Program-made: the position numbers and the translations under genes
Part shown: positions 57,737-64,000 of the stretch, piece after piece
How the letters are laid out: the number at the start of each line of letters is the position of its first letter
Position numbering within the stretch: position 1 is the stretch's first letter
Notes under the pieces: model-generated
Databases searched by the model: none
What the model was told of the DNA's origin: nothing
The model's input: only the letters and a program-made list of their open reading frames with translations
NCBI RefSeq assembly: GCF_014287635.1
Contig: NZ_JACOPH010000002.1
Location: 310,001 to 374,000, forward strand
Direction of reading: 5' to 3'
Length of the DNA stretch: 64,000 nt
Origin: Roseburia zhanii
GTDB lineage: Bacteria > Bacillota > Clostridia > Lachnospirales > Lachnospiraceae

Positions 57737-58324
57737 TTACATAATTTTTCCACGCATCCTCTGGATCGCATTATCAATAGCTTTTGGAGATTTTCCCATT
57801 CTCTCTGCGATCTGCCGGTAATTCAATCCCTCTAACATATGATCAAAGACCTGCTTTTCCATTTTACTCAGTTTCTTTGACAGCATTTCTAATTTCTGTT
57901 CGATATTCTCTTTTCCGATCAGAAGATGCTCAGGATTCTCGTCTGCATCTGCAGGCAGAATATCCGCTAATGTCACACCGTCTGCATCGGGATCATCGTA
58001 TAACGAAATATATGAATTTAGAGGTGCATGTTTTTTTCGGTTGGATGCTTCTACTGCTGTATACATCTGTCTTGCAATACAAAGATCTGCAAAATGATAA
58101 AACGATGCCTCATGCCCCGGCTGGTATTCCCGGATTGCTTTAAACAATCCGATCATACCTTCCTGGATCAGATCATCGGTATCTCCACCGATCAGATACA
58201 ACGCATTTGCATGTTTTCTGACTAATGATTTATATTTTTCTAACAGGTAGTCAATGATCTCATCTCTATTGTCCCTCAACTCTGCAATCAGTTCTTCATC
58301 TGTGCGACCTGCATAATCTTCCAT
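57737..58324 (-). CDS. sigH: RNA polymerase sigma-H-like factor
   Basis: 195 residues from the ATG at 58324 (MEDYAGRTDEELIAE), with AGAGGA upstream; the longer frame from 58354 overlaps rlmB. Region 2 (DLIQEGMIGLFKAIREYQPGHEASFYHFADLCIARQM) and region 4 (LEGLNYRQIAERMGKSPKAIDNAIQRMRGK) are those of SigH, the factor that starts sporulation or competence programmes. The position after rlmB and mrnC is the classic Firmicutes order, which supports orthology. Confidence 0.93.
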   Translation of the reverse strand: MEDYAGRTDEELIAELRDNRDEIIDYLLEKYKSLVRKHANALYLIGGDTDDLIQEGMIGLFKAIREYQPGHEASFYHFADLCIARQMYTAVEASNRKKHAPLNSYISLYDDPDADGVTLADILPADADENPEHLLIGKENIEQKLEMLSKKLSKMEKQVFDHMLEGLNYRQIAERMGKSPKAIDNAIQRMRGKIM

Positions 58325-58328
58325 TCCA

Positions 58329-59066
58329 TTATCCTCTCTGCCGTAAGATTTCATATGCTAATACGCCTGCTGCTACAGAAGCATTTAAGGAATCAATATC
58401 TCCCTTCATCGGTATGGATGCGACAAAATCACAATTTTCTTTTACCAGCTTAGATACTCCTTCGCCTTCACTTCCAATGACAAGGCCTATCGGCCCTTTC
58501 AGATCCAGATCGTACATGGTCGTACCACCCATATCTGCACAGACAAACCACAATCCTTCTTCCTTTAATTCCTTGATCGTATTAGTCAGATTTGTCACTT
58601 TTGCAACCGGAGTATAGTTGATCGCACCGGCAGAAGTCTTGGCAACTGTTCCTGTCAGCCCTACAGCCCTTCTCTTTGGAATGATCACGCCATGTGCTCC
58701 GGCAAGATTTGCCGTACGGATGATTGCTCCTAAATTATGTGGATCTTCAATATTATCTAATAATATGATAAATGGTGCTTCTCCTTTATCTTTTGCATTT
58801 TGTAAAATATCTTCTACTGTTGCATATGTATAAGCTGCTGCCATTGCGATCACGCCCTGATGCTTTTTCGTTTCTGAAAGCTGGTCTAAGCGTTCTTTTG
58901 CAACAAAATTCACAATGGTATCATGCTTTTTTGCCTCTCTTAAGATTGTCTGTACCGGCCCGTCTTTGCATCCGTCTAAGACAAACAGCTTATCGATCGT
59001 CTTGCCGGAACGGAATGCCTCTAACACAGCATTTCTTCCTTCTATTTTTAATTCTTCGTAATTCAT
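58329..59066 (-). CDS. rlmB: 23S rRNA (guanosine(2251)-2'-O)-methyltransferase
   Basis: 245 residues. N-terminal substrate-binding domain (EGRNAVLEAFRSGKTIDKLFV), then a SPOUT knot with ILLDNIEDPHNLGAIIRTANLAGAHGVI, IGSEGEGVSKLV and IPMKGDIDSLNASVAAGV. Methylates the P-loop guanosine of 23S rRNA. The stop is four bases ahead of sigH. Confidence 0.96.
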   Translation of the reverse strand: MNYEELKIEGRNAVLEAFRSGKTIDKLFVLDGCKDGPVQTILREAKKHDTIVNFVAKERLDQLSETKKHQGVIAMAAAYTYATVEDILQNAKDKGEAPFIILLDNIEDPHNLGAIIRTANLAGAHGVIIPKRRAVGLTGTVAKTSAGAINYTPVAKVTNLTNTIKELKEEGLWFVCADMGGTTMYDLDLKGPIGLVIGSEGEGVSKLVKENCDFVASIPMKGDIDSLNASVAAGVLAYEILRQRG

Positions 59067-59092
59067 ATGGATTCTCCCATTCTATCCTTTTA

Positions 59093-59106
59093 TGTTCTAT
59101 AGAACA
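59093..59106. promoter_or_regulatory. 14-bp perfect palindrome upstream of rlmB
   Basis: TGTTCTATAGAACA is a perfect palindrome in the 105-base gap between mrnC and rlmB. It may be an operator for a small dimeric repressor. Confidence 0.25.
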
Positions 59107-59171
59107 ATTTCACATACTTCCAATAATTCCCTGTCTGCAAACACAAAAATCATGTTTTTACATGCAAAAGA

Positions 59172-59606
59172 TCAGCATGTTTCTCCGATTGCAACAAGTC
59201 CTTCTTTTACTAAAAAAACAATCCTCTCAAACTGGTCTGTCAGATATAAATATCCCATCAGAGCTTCAAATCCGGTCGCTTTTCTATAATCTGACATGGT
59301 TGCATTTTTTGCCATGGTTGGAGATTTTGCATTTCTTCCGCGCCTGTAAATATCATTTTCTGTTTCTGTTAAAACCGGTAACAGCTTTTCTGCCATCTCT
59401 GCCTGCGTATGTGCCTTTACAATATGGCTTGTCCGGTGATGCAGTTCATTGGCTCTGGTATTGCCCCGTCCGACAACGATGGAACGGATCACAAGATCAA
59501 ATATCCCATCTCCGATATAGGCAAGTGTCAGAGGTGAATATGTCCGGATATCCACCTCTTTGATGTCAAACTGTTCTCTGATATATGCATCTATGCCCTT
59601 TTCCAT
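59172..59606 (-). CDS. mrnC: Mini-ribonuclease III
   Basis: 144 residues. RNase III catalytic fold without the dsRNA-binding domain: [63 protein letters not shown]. Matures 23S rRNA ends in Firmicutes. It overlaps the end of cysS by 16 bases, the usual neighbour. Confidence 0.96.
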   Translation of the reverse strand: MEKGIDAYIREQFDIKEVDIRTYSPLTLAYIGDGIFDLVIRSIVVGRGNTRANELHHRTSHIVKAHTQAEMAEKLLPVLTETENDIYRRGRNAKSPTMAKNATMSDYRKATGFEALMGYLYLTDQFERIVFLVKEGLVAIGETC

Positions 59607-60997
59607 TGTACTCCTTCTCTGGTATCTTTTAGAATGATCCCTTTCTCTAAAAGAATATCACGAATCTCATCTGCTCTTTGGAAATTTTTTTCTTTTCTTG
59701 CAGCCTGACGTTCTTCGATCAACGCTTCGATCTCGGCATCTAACATTTCTTCTTCTTTTTCAATGATGATTCCAAGCACATCACAAAGTGACTTCATCTG
59801 GTCATATAAAGCTGTTAAAAATGCCTCGCTGCTGTCTGCTGAAACATGGGTATTGATAAATTTTACAAGTTCAAATACTGCTGAAATCGCATCTGCCGTA
59901 TTAAAATCATCATCCATGGCAGTTTCAAATTTTTCTGTAAATGCCTTGCTGTCCGCTAACAGAGTTTTTTCTTCCTCTGTAAGATCTGCTGCTTTTGCAT
60001 TTTCTCTTAAATGTCTGATATTTTCTGCCGCAGTAACAATCCTTTCCAAACCATTTTTTGCAGCTTCCATCAGATCTGCACTGAAATTCAATGGACTTCT
60101 GTAATGTGCACTTAACATGAAAAAGCGCAGTACCTGAAGATCATATTTTTCTCCGATTTCACGAACAGTAAAGAAATTACCAAGGGATTTTGACATTTTC
60201 TTATTATCAATATTTAAAAAGGCATTGTGCATCCAGTATTTTGAAAATTCAACTCCATTTGCTGCCTCACTCTGGGCAATCTCATTTTCGTGGTGTGGGA
60301 AAATCAAATCTTCTCCACCTGCATGGATATCAATTTCATCGCCAAGATATTTCTTTGACATAACAGAACACTCGATATGCCAGCCCGGACGACCGTCACA
60401 CCATGGAGATTTCCAGTAAGGTTCTCCTTCTTTTTTCGGCTTCCATAATACAAAATCGAGTGCATCTTCTTTTAACTCACCGGTCACTTTGATATCTCTG
60501 TGACCTGCCTGAAGATCATCGATATTTTTATGGGACAATTTTCCGTAATCTTTAAATTTACGTGTTCTGTAATATACGGTTCCATCTTCTGCTGCATATG
60601 CATAACCTTTTTCGATCAGCTTAGAGATCATATCGATCATGCCGTCAATTTCCTGTGTTGCAAGCGGATGTGTGGTTGCCGGTTTGACATTCATATCTGC
60701 CATATCTTTTTTACATTCTGTAATGAAACGTTTTGACACTTCTTCAGCAGATGTTCCTTCTTCAATCGCTTTTTTAATGATCTTATCATCTACATCTGTA
60801 AAATTTGACACATAATTTACATCATATCCTTTATATTCCATATAGCGTCTTACTGTATCAAATACGATCATCGGTCTTGCATTTCCGATATGGATATAAT
60901 TATATACGGTAGGGCCGCAGACATACATTTTTACTTTTCCTTCTTCTAAAGGAACAAATTCTTCTTTTTGTTTTGTTAAAGTATTGTATAATTTCAT
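59591..60997 (-). CDS. cysS: Cysteinyl-tRNA synthetase
   Basis: 468 residues from the ATG at 60997 ([14 protein letters not shown]), after AAAGGA. Class I motifs: [19 protein letters not shown] (HIGH-like, first zinc Cys) and KKMSKSLGN (KMSKS), with WHIECSVMS and [15 protein letters not shown] giving the other zinc ligands. Follows cysE by five bases and is controlled with it by the T-box. Confidence 0.97.
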   Translation of the reverse strand: MKLYNTLTKQKEEFVPLEEGKVKMYVCGPTVYNYIHIGNARPMIVFDTVRRYMEYKGYDVNYVSNFTDVDDKIIKKAIEEGTSAEEVSKRFITECKKDMADMNVKPATTHPLATQEIDGMIDMISKLIEKGYAYAAEDGTVYYRTRKFKDYGKLSHKNIDDLQAGHRDIKVTGELKEDALDFVLWKPKKEGEPYWKSPWCDGRPGWHIECSVMSKKYLGDEIDIHAGGEDLIFPHHENEIAQSEAANGVEFSKYWMHNAFLNIDNKKMSKSLGNFFTVREIGEKYDLQVLRFFMLSAHYRSPLNFSADLMEAAKNGLERIVTAAENIRHLRENAKAADLTEEEKTLLADSKAFTEKFETAMDDDFNTADAISAVFELVKFINTHVSADSSEAFLTALYDQMKSLCDVLGIIIEKEEEMLDAEIEALIEERQAARKEKNFQRADEIRDILLEKGIILKDTREGVQWKRA

Positions 60998-61002
60998 GCT
61001 TC

Positions 61003-61674
61003 TTAAGTCCTTTCTTTTTCTAACTCTTTCAGCTGTTTTTCTAAATCTAATATGCGGTTGCACAAAGCAGAATTTTCATGCTGTAATGCTGTAATATCCT
61101 CTTTTACCGGATCCGGAAGATGTATCTGGTCCATATCACTTCTTGGTACTTTCTTATTATCACGTTTTACGATACGTCCCGGAACACCGACAACGGTACA
61201 GTTTGGCGGGACTTCTTCTAAAACAACGCTGCCTGCACCAATCTTGGAATTTTCCCCGATCGTAAAAGAACCTATGATTTTTGCACCTGCACTGACCATG
61301 ACATTATCACACAGCGTCGGATGCCGCTTTCCTGTTTCTTTACCGGTTCCGCCTAAAGTCACTCCCTGATACAAAGTTACATTATCCCCGATGATCGTCG
61401 TTTCTCCGATGATTACTCCACTTCCATGGTCGATAAAAAATCCTTTACCAATGATTGCTCCCGGATGTATCTCAATACCGGTTTTTCTTGCTGCACGCTG
61501 GGATATATATCTTGCCCAGAAAAAATGTCCTTTCAGATACAGCTTATGTGCTCTCCGGTAACTTAACATCACGCGGAATGTCGGATATAACAACACTTCG
61601 ATCGGTGACTTGATCGCAGGATCTCTTTCCTGTATTACTTCAATTTCCTCTTTGATATGCTTGATAATACCCAT
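61003..61674 (-). CDS. cysE: Serine O-acetyltransferase
   Basis: 223 residues from the ATG at 61674 ([14 protein letters not shown]); a GTG at 61683 is possible. First step of cysteine synthesis from serine and acetyl-CoA. Left-handed beta-helix with hexapeptide repeats ([34 protein letters not shown]) and the His/Asp dyad in DHGSG. Joined to cysS in one operon behind a Cys T-box, so synthesis and charging of cysteine respond together. Confidence 0.95.
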   Translation of the reverse strand: MGIIKHIKEEIEVIQERDPAIKSPIEVLLYPTFRVMLSYRRAHKLYLKGHFFWARYISQRAARKTGIEIHPGAIIGKGFFIDHGSGVIIGETTIIGDNVTLYQGVTLGGTGKETGKRHPTLCDNVMVSAGAKIIGSFTIGENSKIGAGSVVLEEVPPNCTVVGVPGRIVKRDNKKVPRSDMDQIHLPDPVKEDITALQHENSALCNRILDLEKQLKELEKERT

Positions 61675-61744
61675 TTTTTTCACTTCTTTCTTTCATTTAA
61701 AAAGGCACAAAAGAACATATCCTTGCGGAGCATTTTATTCTATA

Positions 61745-61970
61745 AAATAAAAAACTCCACCTCTGTTTAGAGGCGAAGTTATCCGCGGTTCCACTCTATT
61801 AAAAGCTTATGCTTTCACTCGATATGCGTAACGTGCATGATCCGTATCCAGCTACTTTCTTCACCAGATCAGCTCCCGGACGCACTTCAAAAATCTTGTG
61901 TAAAACTGCTCACAGCCGATGACAGTTTTTCTCTTTACTACAGCGGACTTTCTACTTTTTCCGTTCTATG
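61745..61970 (-). promoter_or_regulatory. T-box leader, Cys (UGC specifier), upstream of cysE-cysS
   Basis: On the minus strand the T-box sequence AGAGTGGAACCGCGG is at about 61782-61797, followed by a terminator ACTTCGCCTCT/AGAGGTGGAGTT with TTTTTATTTT. Upstream Stem I features include GGAGCTGATCTGGTGAAG and a likely specifier TGC at 61835-61837 in ATCATGCACG. Uncharged tRNA-Cys would promote antitermination. The 5' end is approximate. Confidence 0.9.
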
Positions 61971-61989
61971 CCTTTTTCAATCCTTTTAT

Positions 61990-62018
61990 AGTTTATGCAG
62001 GAAATTGTTATTTGTCAA
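61990..62018 (-). promoter_or_regulatory. Promoter of the T-box/cysE-cysS operon
   Basis: TTGACA (62013-62018), 17 bases, TAAACT (61990-61995) on the minus strand, shortly upstream of the T-box leader and after ispF. Confidence 0.75.
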
Positions 62019-62044
62019 CTGTTTTTGTCATAATACTTTTTTAC

Positions 62045-62581
62045 CTATCCTCTCTGGCACCCACCACAACAGCCGCCTGTACTGTCAGACACCATCACGC
62101 TATTTTCATACAGACTGCTCAATGCACAGATTGCCTGTGAAGAAATTCCTTCCTCCCTGCCGGTAAATCCTAACCGTTCTTCTGTTGTTGCCTTGACATT
62201 GACCTGATTTTTTTCAATTTTTAAAGCATTTGCAATATTTTCCTGCATTTTGTCAATGTATGGACGGAGTTTCGGTTTCTGTGCGATCACAGTTGCATCA
62301 ATATTTTCAATCAGATAACCTTCTTTTTCAATCAGATCTCTGACATGTTCTAACAGACGGATACTCGAAATTCCCTTATACTGCTCATCAGTATCCGGAA
62401 AATGTTTTCCAATATCGCCTAATGCGGCTGCTCCTAGTAATGCATCCATGATGGCATGAAGTAAGACATCTGCATCCGAATGTCCTAATAATCCTAATGT
62501 ATGAGGGATCTCAACGCCTCCTAAGATGAGTTTTCTATTTTCTACTAATTTGTGTACATCATATCCTATTCCTACTCGCAT
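62045..62581 (-). CDS. ispF: 2-C-methyl-D-erythritol 2,4-cyclodiphosphate synthase
   Basis: 178 residues, about 20 longer than usual. [12 protein letters not shown] and [31 protein letters not shown] carry the zinc ligands (Asp, His) of the MEP isoprenoid pathway enzyme; [15 protein letters not shown] is the conserved late motif. The extra C-terminal tail ends [11 protein letters not shown] with three cysteines and is not part of the family fold. Single gene ahead of the T-box promoter. Confidence 0.93.
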   Translation of the reverse strand: MRVGIGYDVHKLVENRKLILGGVEIPHTLGLLGHSDADVLLHAIMDALLGAAALGDIGKHFPDTDEQYKGISSIRLLEHVRDLIEKEGYLIENIDATVIAQKPKLRPYIDKMQENIANALKIEKNQVNVKATTEERLGFTGREEGISSQAICALSSLYENSVMVSDSTGGCCGGCQRG

Positions 62582-62675
62582 GGGTTCTCCTGTTTCTGTA
62601 ACTGTTATATATGTTACTGCAATTATTTTGTACTTTATAATGACTACTTACGAATGAGGAGCAAATATTTTCCCC

Positions 62676-62910
62676 TCATATCATTACATTTTGCAATGAT
62701 ACATTTACAATTATACAAGAATCTTTGTGCTTTGCAAGTCTACAGATTTTCCTGATAGTTCCATCCTCTGAATAGATCACTTTATCTGCCTTTGCTGCCA
62801 CTTTTGCATCGTGTGTTACTAATAAGATTGTTGTCTCCTCGCTATTGATCTCATTTAAAATATCCATGAATTCCTAGTTTTTCCATCAGTTTTTCCGATT
62901 CTTTTACACA
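62676..62910 (-). pseudogene. ABC transporter ATPase remnant (MacB/LolD type)
   Basis: The C-terminal portion EFMDILNEINSEETTILLVTHDAKVAAKADKVIYSEDG, with the switch histidine, matches MacB-like ATPases. Upstream, in another frame, VKESEKLMEKLGI corresponds to the segment before the ABC signature. The signature and Walker B are deleted, so it is a relic. Confidence 0.65.
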
Positions 62911-63035
62911 TACTATGCAGATACCTACTCAAACCTCCCTGCTATTCACTTGTTTATGGAATCTAAGCAGTGAAGTTTTTAAACTATAAGATCACTGCAA
63001 CTATCAAGTACTAAAAAGTTGCAGATAAAGAGATA

Positions 63036-63058
63036 ATGGGATGGCATTGCCATCCCAT
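63036..63058. terminator. Strong hairpin after the GH112 gene
   Basis: ATGGGATGGCA pairs with TGCCATCCCAT (11 bp, one-base loop), about 80 bases beyond the stop. It lacks a clear T-run, so termination is only likely. Confidence 0.45.
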
Positions 63059-63135
63059 ATAAAATATGATTTCGACTTTCTGCTTGCATTAAGTTTAACA
63101 TAGATAAAAAACAGAGGCAACCGTTTTTCTCAAAC

Positions 63136-64000
63136 TCAATACTCTACCCAGCGCATCTCCATAGGCTCTAAATCCAAATGCATAACCTTCTTGCCATGCA
63201 CGTAGAGATCGGTTTCTCTTGCTTCTTTCGCATTATTGATCACAGCGATCTTTTTCGTCTTTTCAAATACCGCAAGCTCTGTATCCACATTTGTCACATA
63301 GAATTTTTTCATTTCATCTTCCATGCCTGCTGCATAATAGATCGCACGAAGTAAAATCCTGCAGTTCTGCGGAGAATATGGAAGTCCTGCAAAATACACA
63401 CTGTGTCCCTTTCCATAGGTATTTACAACTAACTGGCTGTATTCACCATCCATGCATAAGATCTGGTAATTTTCCCCTTGTGCATAGATGCGGCTCATAC
63501 CTTCACCAAAATCGACTTCTCCATCAATATCTTCTAAAATAAAATGCTCTGGATCCATCTCATTGTATTTATCTGTGCTTAAAGAGAAATTCATTTCCCG
63601 ATCTACACCAAGCACATCGCTAAGCTGGAAATAACGTCCTTCAAACTGATAGGCACTCGGTTCACCGACACCGATAAATCCACCACCATTATCCACAAAT
63701 CTGCGGATCGTTGTGACTACTTTTTCATCGATCCAGTTTTTATCCCCGCTAAATGCTGTACCGGCATCTCCTGAATTGATGATCACTTTGATCTCACCAT
63801 TGTCTAAGATGCCATTTTTAATATCCTCAAATGTAATAAATTCTACATCGATCGGCATACCGCTAAGACACTCTAAAACACCCACATAAGAATAGATTTC
63901 CCGATGCCAGATCGCATGATGTACCTGATTTGCCATCCATCTTCTTAAATTTCCCCAACAGTTTAATACTGCAACTTTAAACGGTGCCATATAAGCACTG
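63136..64000 (-). CDS. 1,3-beta-galactosyl-N-acetylhexosamine phosphorylase, C-terminal part
   Basis: The frame is open through the window edge (codons upstream of the ATG at 63990 continue without a stop), so 288 C-terminal residues of a roughly 720-residue protein are present. AVLNCWGNLRRWMANQVHH, SGMPIDVEFITFEDI, VIINSGDAGTAFSGD and GGGFIGVGEPSAYQFEGRYFQLSD match the GH112 family, which cleaves galacto-N-biose and lacto-N-biose with phosphate to galactose 1-phosphate in the cytoplasm. The catalytic N-terminal barrel lies outside. It implies use of mucin or milk glycans. Confidence 0.92.
   Translation of the reverse strand, partial: SAYMAPFKVAVLNCWGNLRRWMANQVHHAIWHREIYSYVGVLECLSGMPIDVEFITFEDIKNGILDNGEIKVIINSGDAGTAFSGDKNWIDEKVVTTIRRFVDNGGGFIGVGEPSAYQFEGRYFQLSDVLGVDREMNFSLSTDKYNEMDPEHFILEDIDGEVDFGEGMSRIYAQGENYQILCMDGEYSQLVVNTYGKGHSVYFAGLPYSPQNCRILLRAIYYAAGMEDEMKKFYVTNVDTELAVFEKTKKIAVINNAKEARETDLYVHGKKVMHLDLEPMEMRWVEY

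Overview
The window looks like a chromosomal segment of a low-to-mid GC Firmicute of the class Clostridia, most likely a gut Lachnospiraceae (Roseburia/Agathobacter/Blautia-like). Support: pyrB-pyrI as separate catalytic and zinc regulatory subunits, a glmS ribozyme, a CIRCE operator, a Cys T-box, AddAB, SigH next to RlmB and Mini-RNase III, a fused 1416-residue acyl-CoA dehydratase activator, and glycan enzymes typical of gut fermenters. The genus is inference; no rRNA is present.

Layout. 1-3471: a truncated secreted two-catalytic-domain enzyme (GH30 plus GH43) for arabinogalactan-type glycans, with its own promoter region. 3.6-4.6 kb: two small membrane-associated genes and short hairpin repeats. 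5.0-8.5 kb (+): pyrBI, then glmS behind its ribozyme. 8.6-12.1 kb (-): a Zn-ribbon membrane protein, DUF5685, DnaJ-TPR and a frameshifted O-antigen-ligase-like gene. 12.2-13.7 kb: an orphan pilT-like ATPase and RNase P RNA. 13.8-21.0 kb (-): the dgt-dnaG-rpoD-trmK-nif3-nucleoside kinase cluster. 21.3-23.1 kb: aroD and a 1 kb non-coding stretch with two large hairpin elements. 23.1-26.3 kb (-): CgeB-like protein, rhomboid-like protein, PIN toxin-antitoxin pair, LysM protein. 26.4-30.7 kb (+): dehydratase activator. 30.8-35.0 kb: a decayed secreted-protein gene, a 931-residue zinc-ribbon protein of unknown function, and an Rpn-type nuclease. 35.3-37.3 kb (+): htpG. 37.5-49.9 kb (-): MATE exporter, PrsA-like lipoprotein, maf, addA, addB, EAL phosphodiesterase. 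50-55 kb: small Cys-tailed gene, methyltransferase remnant, pckA, a 59-residue duplicated-motif protein, gltS with a TAXI binding protein. 55.3-57.4 kb: chemoreceptor-PilZ fusion. 57.6-62.6 kb (-): tRNA-Leu, sigH, rlmB, mrnC, cysS, cysE with T-box, ispF. 62.7-64.0 kb: ABC ATPase remnant and the C-terminal part of a GH112 phosphorylase.

Most of the window is housekeeping. The most unexplained structure lies at 22183-22996: two approximately 295-nt hairpin elements in opposite orientation. They share a conserved central 47-nt loop region, while their 35-37-bp terminal stems differ in sequence but remain almost perfectly paired in each copy. This suggests either a structured RNA or a hairpin mobile element. 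Other items for follow-up are the GH30-GH43 fusion, the chemoreceptor-YcgR/PilZ fusion, the 931-residue zinc-ribbon protein, the GltS/TAXI pair and several families of short palindromes between genes.
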